Under the pieces are notes generated by a model. It worked only from the letters and a program-made list of their open reading frames with translations. It had not been told where the DNA came from and did not search any database. This document shows positions 11,049-22,130 of a stretch of DNA of 64,000 bases, piece after piece. This DNA comes from Dioscorea cayenensis subsp. rotundata. Its lineage: Eukaryota > Streptophyta > Magnoliopsida > Dioscoreales > Dioscoreaceae. How positions within the stretch are numbered: position 1 is the first letter of the stretch; each line of letters opens with the position of its first letter. Both the position numbers and the translations under genes were made by a program. The stretch lies in contig NC_052487.1 of the NCBI RefSeq assembly GCF_009730915.1, positions 19,584,529 to 19,648,528 of the forward strand. Direction: 5' to 3'.

Positions 11049-13496
11049 GTAATGTTATTATGAAGGTGGTGAAAGTTGAAGGGCTAGTTTTGCCGGCCAG
11101 TGGCGCCGGAGATACACGGGTGGCCGCGGTGGAGATTAGATGGAAGGATTCATTACAAAGAAAAGAGCAAAAGTTTTCGTATTTTCGAGGAATGAAGAGA
11201 TCAAAGAAAATGGTTAAGAATGTCTCCGGCGACCGGGTGGTGGACGGAGGTGGCGCCGCCGTGTGGGATGAGAACTTGAGTTTTCCGTTCAATCCTGATT
11301 CTAGTTCTGCTTGGGAAGTTTCCTTCTCAATTCTTTACGTAAGTTAATAGTAACCTTTTTTTTTTCTTTGTTTTTTTTTAATTTTTAATTTTTATTTTTT
11401 TAATTGCATCTAAGTTGTCACAGTTGACCGTTGACTTGACTGGGTTGTTTGACTTTGAACTAGTCAATTGTTAGAGTACGCGTTTGGAAGAAAAAAAAAA
11501 TTGTATAGATTTGAATGAGGGAAAATTAATGTTTCTTTTAAGTGTTTATGCATAGAAATTGTTTAACTAGATTGTATTTTTTGACCTATTTGAATTAAGT
11601 TAACTTGCAAAGTTAGTCTGTTTTAATTAGTCATGCAAACAAACTGGACAAATAAAGTTCTTACAATATTATAAGCAAACTAAATATATTATTCAGATTT
11701 TTTTTTTTTTTTTAATCACTAGAAAAGCATACGAACATGGTTGAGAATAACACCATCCTGGCACTTGCGCTCAGATATAGAATAGACTGTCGTTGCTAAA
11801 GCATCAACAATGTTATTTGCAAAACGCTGAATATAAACACATCTTACATTGATCAGAGAAGAAAGAATTTGATTTAATACAAAAGTTTAAGTTGATAGGA
11901 TATAGAACTTGGAATTATATATTTGAATTGATATTTATCAAAATTAATTAACCGATGTGAGACTGTTGGGTACTCTAATACTGTTAATGATGATAAAAAA
12001 GAAATTGATCAAAGATTGAAATGGCATGCTGTGCAGGGAACACAAAAAGAAAGGAAGAAGGGAAAACCACTAGAAGAAGTTGGAAGTGCAGAAATAAACC
12101 TTGCAGAATGGATTTGTAACTACAAAGTGGAAGTGAGAGGAAAGGAAACAGAGTTTCAGGGCCAGAGAAAAACTCTTCCCATTATCATAAGAACAGAAAA
12201 CTTATCATGCAATGCTTTGCTCTATGTAAGTAGTTTCTTCTAATGAATAATGATATGAATATCCTGGTTTTTCTATGCATTTTTTTGTTCTTAATGTTGT
12301 TGATTTTTCAGGTAATTTTCAGTTTGGAGGAAGGAAATGCAGAAAAACCAGATGATAAATATAATTCAGGTCAAATGGACACTGAGTACATGAATTCATC
12401 TCATTTTGTAAAGTTAAATGAAGAACAAGATAGATTCAATGCAAGTAGTACCAGTACCAGCAACAGCAACAGTGGAGGATCAAGTCCTTCAAAGCATAAA
12501 TTGTTTTCCTGGAGTAAAAGAAGGAAGAATAGCAGTGAAAATGTGAATGAAAAAGTTGCAGAAATCGACAATTGTGTTACGGTATGAATCCGTTTAACTT
12601 CCAAAGTTGATAGTTTCACTCAAACTATGAATTCTAAATTATATGAATCATATATGTTTATTCAGAAAGAAAAAGAAGAGGATCCGATTGGACGATGGGA
12701 GCAGAGAGAATACATTAGTAGAGACAAGCAAACGAAGCTCAGAATTCAGACATTCTTCGCGTCGATTGATCAGCGGGATGAGAGTGCTAATGGTGAGAGT
12801 GCATGCACTACATTGGTGGCAGTGATCACTGATGCAATACACAGAAGAAGGTTAAACACACCAACAAGAATTGAATTTGATAGGCTGATAAGAGAAGGCT
12901 CATCAGAGTGGCAGAAACTCTGCAGAAATAAAACATATGTGGAGCAATTCCCAAACAAGCATTTTGACCTGGAAACAATCTTGGAAGCAAAAGTGAGACC
13001 AATAAATGTTGTCTCAGAGAAGTCTTACATTGGTTTCTTCCAGCCAGAGAGCTTTGAATCACTTCAAGGTGCAATGTCATTTGATAATATATGGGAAGAG
13101 ATTACCGAGGGGATTCATGAAGGTGATCAGAAGGTGTACATTGTGAGTTGGAATGACCACTTCTTTGTGCTAAAGTTAGAAGCAAATGTTTATCAAATTA
13201 TTGACACATTGGGTGAGAGATTGTATGAAGGGTGCAACAAGGCTTACATTCTAGAGTTTGATGAGGCTTCAGAGATGTACCAGTTGCCAGAGATCAATGG
13301 AGATGACAGTGAAGAAGAATTGGTTTCCCGGGGAAAGGAATGCTGCAGAGAGTTCATAAAGAGATTCTTGGCTGCGATACCATTGAGGGAGGAGCTGGAG
13401 ATGGAGGAGAAGGGAAAGGAGAATGGAACAACAAGCATTGCTCTTCATCAGAGGTTGCAAATAGACTTTCATTTAACAGAGGCAAATTGTTCATGA
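10955..13496 (+). CDS. NT-C2 (EEIG1/EHBP1-type) domain protein
   Basis: Four exons, 10955-11338, 12037-12225, 12312-12581 and 12666-13496, all phase 0, giving about 557 aa. Residues about 30-200 form a plant NT-type C2 domain. The strand pattern includes KVEGLVLP, AAVEIRWK, AVWDENLSF and, in exon 2, GSAEINLAEW followed by PIIIRTENLSCNALLY. Such domains are thought to mediate membrane or protein contact; no enzymatic role is known to me. A serine/asparagine-rich linker (exon 3) precedes a conserved C-terminal half (exon 4) found only in plant relatives, with acidic and Glu-rich tracts near the end. Exon 1 encodes an uninterrupted run of about ten lysines from an AAG microsatellite (about 11017-11046). 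The start was chosen as the first ATG in the frame, with an A-rich context. Function unknown. Confidence 0.85.
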
Positions 13497-13578
13497 TAAA
13501 TTACCTATGTCAAATGTAGCTTCTGAGTTGTATATAATACCTGAATTGTTTTTATTCTGTTTTGGGAGTTGAACTAGT

Positions 13579-15396
13579 TCATGGACAGTAGAGATTCCGA
13601 CCAGGACCACCGAAGTAAAACAATGGCTCTGTGAAGAGCGTTTCAGCGTAGTTCTCTCCGCTGTAACAGTTCACGTCTGGCGTGAAAGGGAACGAAGGAT
13701 AAGGGTACTTGTAAGTCATGGAGTAGTCCTTTATCCTTGGCTGGTGGATGAAGCAAGCAAAGCTCCAGTGATCAGAGGCAAAATTACTGCTTCCCATTGC
13801 CGTGGCGGTGTGAGGTTCTTGATGCATCCTCGGACTGTAGACATCACCGCCCCACTCCACAATCACAGCTATGTTGTACAAGTAGCTAAAGATGTCACAC
13901 GGCCAGTAACCGATCATTATGTTGTCGGTGCTTGAGATGAGCCACCAGACATTCTGGTCGAAGTCCTGTGTATATTTTTTTGAGTGAATGTGAGTAAATG
14001 ATACAACAAGAAGCTCTGTGGATATCTGCATTTTATTTGAATGTGTATGTGAATGAATGCTCAGTCTTATAAGAATGTACCCTGACAACTTCCAAGGAGA
14101 TGTGATACTGTTGTCCATGGAATGCAGATGTAGGATAGATAGTGCCACCAAGGAGTATATCTTTGTTCACCTGAACAAAACCAGGGCATAGGAGGTCGAA
14201 ACAACCGGTTGACTTCCCAGAGTCATTCTACGACATCAAACGCAAGAAATTAGCTATAGATTATTCATTTATATATGTATGCATGAATAACAAGGAAAGC
14301 TTACTGTCCAGTATATGAATAATCTGGTTTGCCTATCTCCATAAACTGAAGGATTAACCTGCAGAAAAAGAAGCTGTCATTGTGTGAACCTTTGAAACTA
14401 ATGCAAAAAGGAGGAATTTGAATGCTAACAATCCATCCAAACTCAATGGAGTCAGAGTTATTAAAAGGTCCATTTCTCAGCCAAATCTGAGCAGTGGAAT
14501 ATTCGTCATCAGCTTCAACACGAGGATTCCACACGTTAATGTCCGCTTTCGCCCCAATGTAGCTATAACCTGCAGTGATTAGTGCTGCAGCCTGAAACCA
14601 AAGAAGAAAAGAGACAGAAGTTCGTCGCAAGGATATAATGTTGCATAAGAAAAACAAAAGTATTGTATGGCTCAAACAAAATTAACTAATACTGACAGTG
14701 TGATAATTTTCTATTCCCACTGCAAATGTATGTTCTAGCATGCGAAAATCACGTTTCGTGATCACATTTGTATTTTTCTTCCCATATCTTTCAAGGGAGG
14801 AAGCATTCAACAAGTGATGTTTCAGAACCCTGCGGATTGGAATGGTACCATCTGGGCAGCTTCCACTTCTGCGCCACACTTGAGAGAACGGAAGTGAGTA
14901 GTTCAGTATCAACGGAGTAGAAGAATCACCATTTGTTGGATCAAAGCTGGGAGATATCTGCACAAAATTTGAGAAGGTTTTTTGGAAGATTGGAACTTTT
15001 TCATTCATGTCTAGAATTGAAATTTGTGAGTCTAATAAAATCAAACCCTGATAGAGTGATTCTTCAGCAGAGGATGATCTAATGCTGGTTGCTTGTAGAG
15101 ATCGACACAATCTATAATATCTCCGTCTTCACTCTGTAAGATCATTAAAGGAAAAAATTAGTGAGTATACACTAAAATAAAAACTTTGATGATAATAGAA
15201 ATAAGAAACAGACCTGGATGCTTTTAACAAAAGGCTTGTTAAGCAGTCTGAGTTTGGCCTCCACTTGAAGTTCTTCCCCTGGAAATGGATTGCTCTGTTT
15301 GCCAACCACTACTGCACTGCTCGACGCGATGTAAAGCAACACTAAGAAAATCACCATCTCTTTCACTCTTGTGATCATGAAGTTCGACAGCAGCAT
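13579..15396 (-). CDS. neprosin-domain (DUF239) secreted protein A
   Basis: Seven exons: 15214-15396, 15047-15133, 14697-14957, 14430-14591, 14305-14358, 14081-14227 and 13579-13965, about 426 aa. The order is an N-terminal hydrophobic signal ([17 protein letters not shown]), the neprosin activation peptide ([11 protein letters not shown]...[12 protein letters not shown], then [12 protein letters not shown]), and the neprosin domain ([43 protein letters not shown], ending [11 protein letters not shown]). Neprosins are secreted glutamic endopeptidases that prefer proline sites; most plant members are untested. The predicted first catalytic Glu (about 227, in DSIEFGW) is present. The second position (about 339, WGGD) is Asp. 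The first ATG of the exon (15396) is used. Its exon plan and coding-exon lengths 2-6 equal those of its two neighbours. Confidence 0.88.
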
Positions 15397-15603
15397 CTTC
15401 AAGCAAGACAAAATAGAGAATATGCGTTAAGCTGATAAAGTCTACCGAGTAATCCTTGATACATATAAAAACTTACAGTAATATATAAAGAACCTAAAGA
15501 TGAAGTCTTAAGGCACTCACCAAATCCTTGGTATATATGCAATGTTTCTAGAAACAGAACATAACAAAAGCCTGTTTAGAATTCAAACAATTGTTAAAAG
15601 AGA

Positions 15604-15720
15604 CATGAAAATATTCTGAGGCACCAGAAACAGAACATGTGAATTGGATTGAGCAGTCATTTGAGATGCATGCATTTTCCTGTCTTTGATTAAAACATCT
15701 GATTTTGTTTGCATGTTGGA
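15604..15720 (-). promoter_or_regulatory. conserved upstream block of neprosin gene A
   Basis: About 210 bp upstream of the gene A start. The block contains AAAATATTCTGAGGCACCAG, then ACATGTGAATT and a T-rich tail ending CATCTGATTTTG. Matching blocks lie upstream of gene B (18676-18775) and, shorter, of gene C (21731-21785). It is either promoter sequence conserved since duplication or plain duplication residue. No known factor site is claimed. Confidence 0.45.
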
Positions 15721-15940
15721 ATTGAGCAGCATAAGAAATCTGCAGACCATCCTACCATAAAGTAAAAAACATTAACTTCACCAGTCTTGCCCTTTGGAAC
15801 TGCACGAGATTTTGCATTTTAAGCTATTGTTTTATTATAAATCCCAACTAATTTAAAAACAAACAAAAACAGAACACAGCATTAACAACTGGGTATTTCA
15901 AGTTTGTGATAACCAGCGCTTAGCGCTGCAGTTTGCAGGC

Positions 15941-18283
15941 TCATGGACAATATAAATTCCGTCCAGGGCCTCCATAATAAAATAATGGCTCTGTGAAAAG
16001 TACTTCAGCGTAGTTTTCTGCGCTGTAGCAGTCCACTTCCAGAGTGAAGGGGGATGAAGGATAAGGGTACTTGTAAGTCATAGAGTAATCCCTCATGCGG
16101 GGCTGCTTGATGTAGCTGGCCATGCTCCAGTGCTCGCTTGAAAAGTGGCCACTACCCATGGCTGTTGCAGTGTGACGTCCTGTGTGCATTCTTGGACTGT
16201 AGACATCACCACCCCACATCAACATCTCCGCAATATGGTACATGCTTATGAACATATCGCAAGGCCAGTAGCCAATAGTTAGAGTATCAGTTTCATTTCT
16301 TGTGATAAGCCACCAAACATCTTGCTCGAAATCCTGCAGATATCCATAATGCAGCAATATATCAAACCTGATGTCCAAAATTCAGCAATATATTTTTGTA
16401 TTAACTCTCCCTTCCTTGGGGTGTGTGTGTGTGTGTGAATGTTTTGCAATTCTCTAAAACTGATTGAGGCTATGCTTTAATTGAGGGAAAATAAAGGCAA
16501 AGAGAAAAGAAAATAAAAAAATAAAAAAGAACATCGATTTCATATGTTTGGTTCAATGAGTAAACCAAGTTGGAAAGGCAAATGGAGAAAAGGAAATGAA
16601 TGATAAAGTTCTCTCCTCTCAGGTTTCTTTTCTGTATAATGTTCTGTTGCCGGTTTAATTTATGCTTCTCAGAGAGTGCAATGTCTACTCGGTGTTAGTC
16701 TTACCTTGACAACTTCCAGAGGAATAACATACTGTTGACCATAATATGAAGATGTAGGCTCTATGGCGCCACCAAGGAGTACGTCTTTGTTCACCTGAAC
16801 AAAACCTGGGCAGAGGAGGTCAAAGCAGCCACTCGACTTCCCAGAGTCATTCTAGGTATTAAACAGCAATAATTAGCACACATGATTGATAAACATGTAA
16901 GAATGAAGCAGTATTGCACATATGAACAAATAACCGACACTCACAGTCCAGTATATGAATAATCTGGTTCGCCTATCTCCATAAACCGAAGGATTTACCT
17001 GTGATAAAAGAAAGCTGCATGTTATGTACTTCCACACCGTGCAGTATACAAGCATTAATCATCTCATTTCATGGGAAAGCAAGGAATTTAGAGACTAACC
17101 ATCCATCCAACCTCAATTGTGTCTGAGTTATTGAAAGGTCCACTTGTCAGTGTCATCTGACCAGTGGTGTACTCATCATCTGCTTCAACGGGAGGATTCC
17201 ACACATTAATGTCCGCTTTCGCTCCAGTGTAGCTAAAACCTGAAGCGATCAGTGCTGCAGTCTGAATTCACAGAAGAAAAGGCCATGTTCTTTTAGTGAA
17301 ATATATTCTTTTCTAGTTACATAAGAAATATAACACCTTAATATGAATCTAAAAGTTCATTTCAGAAATGATGCTTTAGACTGAGGGTTTTATGAATTCC
17401 ACATTGAAAAGGAATATAAAGCTTTGAAGGTAAATTAGAAAGACTTACACTGTGGTAATGCTGTATTCCCAAAGCAAACGTATAATCAAGAATATGAAAA
17501 TCACATTTTGTGATTATATTCATAGGTTTCTTCCCATATCTCTCAAGGGAGGAGGCATTGAGCAAATGTTGTCGCAAAATCCTCCGGATTGGAATTGTTC
17601 CATTGGGGCAGCTACCACTCTTGTGCCACACTTGAGAAAAAGGTAGTGACGAATTCATAATTGATGAAGCAGAAGTATCACCATTTGTTGGAACAAAGCT
17701 GGGAGAAACCTGGAGCATAATTGAAATTTAGTAGGATATTAAAACTTCTCCATTCATGTAAAGAAATGACAGTTTAGCTCTAGTTTTGAGCTGTAAGTTA
17801 AAATTTTGGAGTTCATATTCAACCAAAAGAAAGTAAATAATCCTTGATAAAGCTGTGAGAAAGAAAGGAAAAGTGTGAAGAAAATCAGACCTTGATAGTG
17901 TGATTTTTCAGCAGTGGATGATCAAAAGCCGGTTGCTTGTAGATATCTACACAATCAATGACATCTCCATCTTCACTCTACAAAACCATTAAAATTAAAG
18001 TTAAGAACAAAAGAGTATTTTTGAAAGAGAGAGGCTTCATTAATGAGTATGACAAGAGTTCCAAAGCATGTGCCCAATTAAAGTGATGATAAGGCACTAG
18101 ACAAGGCGAGACAACCTGGATGCTTTTCACGAAAGGATTGTTAAGCAGTTTGAGTTTTTTCTCCACTTGAATATCTTCTGTCTCCAGAGGTTGAATGCTC
18201 CTTCCACCATCCACCATTCCACTGCTCAGAGCAATGCAGACCAAGGCTAACAACCCCACCATTATTTCCACTGTCCTCAGCAT
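15941..18283 (-). CDS. neprosin-domain (DUF239) secreted protein B
   Basis: Seven exons: 18116-18283, 17891-17977, 17449-17709, 17100-17261, 16945-16998, 16705-16851 and 15941-16333, about 423 aa. The start [10 protein letters not shown] (18283) opens a signal peptide ([14 protein letters not shown]). The activation peptide is [11 protein letters not shown]...[12 protein letters not shown] and [12 protein letters not shown]. The neprosin domain has [32 protein letters not shown] and [11 protein letters not shown], and ends [11 protein letters not shown]. Predicted catalytic Glu is at about 222 (DTIEVGW); the second site is Asp (about 336). Closest in sequence to gene A. Intron 6 (16334-16704) carries a GT microsatellite at 16421-16436. 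Likely apoplastic or vacuolar; substrate unknown. Confidence 0.88.
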
Positions 18284-18675
18284 GAGCAAAACTCTAAGCA
18301 AGCTTCCTGAGCTAGCCAACAGAATAGAGAATATAAATCAAGATGTCAGAGAGCCAGAAAAATTTGATCCTTTAGAAGAGCAGATGCATAAAATTTCTTC
18401 AGAAACATAATAGCTTACAGGAATATATATTGTCTTGAACTGCATGCGCTCTCCAAATAAATGGTCAATATTTCCAACTAGCATATAGTACTGCCTTGTT
18501 AAGTACCAACAATTATAATATTATTTGTCCAGTAGAAGCTTATGGGGGTAAATCCTGTCATAACTGTGGGTATTATCCAAACTTTTACCTCTAATTAGCT
18601 AGCAGACAGATGATAACAATAATTGTCGTCTATTATTTCTAACTAAACCCTGCCTAAAAACAATTGGTGAAAAAA

Positions 18676-18775
18676 CCATGAAAATATTCTGAGGCACCAG
18701 AACAGCACATGTGAATTTGGTTGAGTAGTCATTTTAGATGTATGTTTTTCATCTTTGGCTTAAGCATATGATTTT
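18676..18775 (-). promoter_or_regulatory. conserved upstream block of neprosin gene B
   Basis: Copy of the block upstream of gene A, about 390 bp from the gene B start. It shares GAAAATATTCTGAGGCACCAG (20-base core), ACATGTGAATT, GAGTAGTCATTT and a T-rich end. It also lies just downstream (minus-strand sense) of the exon relic at 19036-19330. Confidence 0.45.
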
Positions 18776-19035
18776 TTTGAGTTTCTTCTTTTCATTATTT
18801 TCATGACATCATTTACCTAGTTGTGCATTAAAAGATGCGTTTGAAGGGCTTTAGTCAAGAACCAATTCAAGAAACGTACAGACTTCAAGCCATCTTATTA
18901 TAAACATGGAAGTTGGTCATGCTCAACTGCTCGAAGGTAGAGAAGCTGCTAATTTAAGGTCTAGTGCAAAAATGCTAAGTATCCTTGCAGAAAAAAACCA
19001 AGAGACTAGAAGAATAGCTACATGTGAAGAAGTTA

Positions 19036-19330
19036 GACCTTACTAATTTTATCTTCAGCAGAAGACTATCAAATACCAACTACTTGTAAATTCCTTCAGG
19101 TTCTAATTTTAGCACTTCTTAAAGTTAATACACATGCCAACAATTGCAAAGAATTCATATAGTTGCGGTGATGATATGATACAGAAAAGAAAGAGGAGGC
19201 ATTACCTGAAAGGCTTCATCTGCACTTGAATTTCTCTCCCCGGATAAAGATTGCGCCTTTTTCCACCATTTCACTGAGGACAGCTAACAATACCACCACT
19301 AGAGTGAGATTGTACAATTGAACCATAGAT
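19036..19330 (-). pseudogene. relic of a fourth neprosin gene (exons 1-2 only)
   Basis: Reading the minus strand, 19200-19320 carries a decayed first exon. It keeps a hydrophobic stretch (VVVLLAVLSEMV) and, in another frame, REIQVQMKPF, which matches the EDIQVEKK...NPFVKS segment of the intact genes. It ends at a GTAATG donor-like site. At 19036-19100 a degraded exon 2 remains, matching the CTTGATAGTGTG...CAGCAG...ATCAAA pattern of gene B. No exons 3-7 follow before the gene B upstream block. The copy was probably lost by deletion and frameshift. Confidence 0.6.
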
Positions 19331-19667
19331 TGCTGTGATTGTTTTCTTCCTTCTTTCAAAATAAATGTCCTAAATTAATGATCAATCAAACAACTTGAAC
19401 TTGAGTCTACAGACTCATTTATCTATAGCGATTGGAAAAGCTTTCAGCAAGCAATCAAATTAATAAATAAAAATAAAATCTTAGAATCTAACAACACATT
19501 ATATAGAAGTTATTGGAGGCAAAAGACAAGAAAACATTAAAGATCATCACATAATTCTTCATTCCAACATGATAGACCAGGATAATGCTACCATACAATT
19601 CATCTTAATAAAACCTAAGTTTGAAGTCACAGTCTATGTCTTTCAACAGAAGAACTTCGTTGCATGC

Positions 19668-21640
19668 TCAAGGACAGAACATATTCAGTCCAGGGCCTCC
19701 AAAGTAGAACAATGGTTCCTCGCCGGAGCCTTCGGAATAGATCTCTCCAGCATAGCATTTCATTTCCGTGGCAACAACAGTTGCAGATTTGGGGTACTCA
19801 TAAGCCAATGAGGTTGTCATCATCCTGGGCTGCGCGATAAAGCTAGCCATACTCCAGTGTTCGAATGCAAAGTGGCTGCTGCCCATGCCGGTGGCTGTGC
19901 CCCCGGTGTGCATCCTGGGGCTGTAGACATCACCGCCCCACTGCAAGGTCCCTGCAGTATTTTGCATGTGGTTGAAGATTTTGCTTGGCCAGTAACCAAT
20001 GACAATGTTTGTATTAAATGTCAGCCACCATGCATCTTGTTTGGGGTCCTGCAGATATTCACAATGCAACAGCACGTCATAAATATATGTTCATAAATTT
20101 GGCTCAAAGGTGATGTCCTTTTCATTGCACCTTGTATCCTTATTTTGTTGATTCAAAGTTTGTTGAGTGTTAATTTTTCTTACCTTGAAAACTTCTAAGG
20201 ATATGTAAGATTGTAGCCCGTGGAATGAAGACATAGGCGTGATAGTGCCACCAAGAACTACATCTCTGTTCATCTGAATGAAACCAGAGCAAAGTAGGTC
20301 AAAGCAGCCAGTTGACTTTCCGGAGTCAGCCTACCACATCAAATGGCGACAATTAGTTCAAATGATTTCATTAACATTTGGTACTGAAGAATAATGCATA
20401 TGTGAATAGCAGAAAGCTCACAGTCCAGTATATGAATAGTCTGGTTTGCCTATCGCCGTAAACAGAAGGATTAACCTGAAGAAGAGGAAACTATTATTGT
20501 GTATTTTAATCTTAACTGTGAAGTAAAGGATGGAGAGACTAACCATCCATCCAACCTCAATGGTGTCCGAGTTATCTACAGGTCCATTTTTTAACCAAAT
20601 TTGACCAGTGGTATACTCATCATCAGCTTCAACTGGAGGATTCCACACATTAATGTACGCTTTTGCTCCAAGAAAGTTAAAACCTCCAATGTGCAGCACC
20701 ACAACCTGATTCACACAAGAAGCCATATTCCTCTGAGGAAGAATGCTCTTTTTTGATGTTGATTATACTATGATTTACCCAGCAAAAAGAATGTATGTAT
20801 AGCTAAGAAGTTGAAAAAACAGACTTACTGAATGGTTATTTTCTAATCCCAATGCAAATGTATGACCGTGAATGAGAAAACCATGCTTCATGACCATACC
20901 AGAATTTTTCATCCCGTATCTTGCAAGGGAAGAGCAATTTAGCAAGTGATATTTCAGAACCCTGCGGATCGGAATCGTTCCAGCAGGGCAGCTCCCACTC
21001 CTGCGCCAAACTTGAGAGAAGGGCATTGAAGAATTCAGCCTTGGTGGAACAGGAGAAATAGCACCCATTGTTGGAATACTGGGAAACTTCTGCAGCATAA
21101 TAAAATTTTCTGGTAGATAAGAACCCTATTCCATCTCTTATTTAAGGTGGCATTGAAAAAAGAATTGTTCTGCTTACTCACAAGGCAAACTACGTTGTAG
21201 TTCTAAACTAGGAGAACAATAAAATGTAAAGGCCAATTATCCTAGCCAAAACTTCAGTCTTCAGTAAAATTTATATATGTAAAAATATACACATGAAGAA
21301 TGCCAGACCTTGATAACATGATTCTTCATCAGAGGATGATCAAATGCTGGCTGTTTCTTGATATCAACACAGTCTATGATATCACCATCTCCACTCTGTA
21401 AGATCATTGAAGGAAAGATTATATGGAGACATCACCTGAATAAGCCAATAATTAAATTAAAGAAGGATACAGGACCTTAATGCTTTTTATGAATGGCTTG
21501 TTGAGCGACTTCAATTTTTTCTCCACTTCAAGTTCTTTCCCCTGAGATGGAATGCTCCGTTTGCCATTCACCACCCCAATCCTTGAAGCAATACAAAGCA
21601 AGGCTAATAAAACAACCGTCTTCCCCAGCTCCGTAACCAT
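19668..21640 (-). CDS. neprosin-domain (DUF239) secreted protein C
   Basis: Seven exons: 21476-21640, 21309-21395, 20829-21089, 20544-20705, 20422-20475, 20184-20330 and 19668-20048, about 418 aa. The start MVTELGK (21640) gives a signal peptide (VVLLALLCIAS). The activation peptide is [11 protein letters not shown]...[12 protein letters not shown] and GSCPAGTIPIRR. The neprosin domain has [30 protein letters not shown] and [11 protein letters not shown], and ends FGGPGLNMFCP. Predicted catalytic Glu is about 221; the second position is Asp (about 332). This is the most diverged of the three: the usual ALI(T/A)(A/S)G(Y/F)S at the start of exon 4 reads VVLHIGGFN, and the C-terminal third differs. 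Confidence 0.87.
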
Positions 21641-22130
21641 GATGTTTGACAGTGGTTATCTCAAAACTCTAAAGAAAGCTTCCTCTCCTAGCACAAAGAA
21701 TAGAGAAGGTACATAAAGAAGAAAAGGAGTAATTTCCAGAACATGTGAATTGGTCAAATTAGTCATCATTTTTTTCCTGCCTCTGTTCAGTGTTCATGAC
21801 ATGAAATATAGGCCTGGTGTAAGAATAGTAATCTGGCAGGCCAATCCTCAGCCTTCTGTTGCTAAAATCAAAAGCAGAAAAGGAAGGTCATTGTCTTGAA
21901 TAAGAACTTCATGCTGACCATGCCGCATAGACAGGCAACTAGTGCATGATCATAACATTAAATATTATGACTATAAATAAGTATGTTACTTATCACACTC
22001 TCAATATTCATGAATTACAATATTCCTCCAATGGATTAGCACAGACACCAATCAAAGAAATGCCTGATCAACAAGAGCATGAGTTAATATCACAACAAAG
22101 AGCAAACCAGCCATCTATAAGTGCCTGATT
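21641..22130. other. intergenic region between neprosin C and methyltransferase
   Basis: Contains the short upstream block of neprosin C (21731-21785, with CCAGAACATGTGAATTGGT). Otherwise no gene is visible. The left-lying 3' UTR of the methyltransferase must end here. Confidence 0.45.

Noticed and set aside
10873-11292. 139-codon antisense frame over NT-C2 exon 1
   Set aside because: Shadow of the coding exon. Its phenylalanine run is the complement of the lysine repeat.
13744-13935. Sense-strand frames over neprosin last exons
   Set aside because: Complement shadows of the minus-strand exons; the same kind of frame appears at 17452-17646 and 19569-20096.
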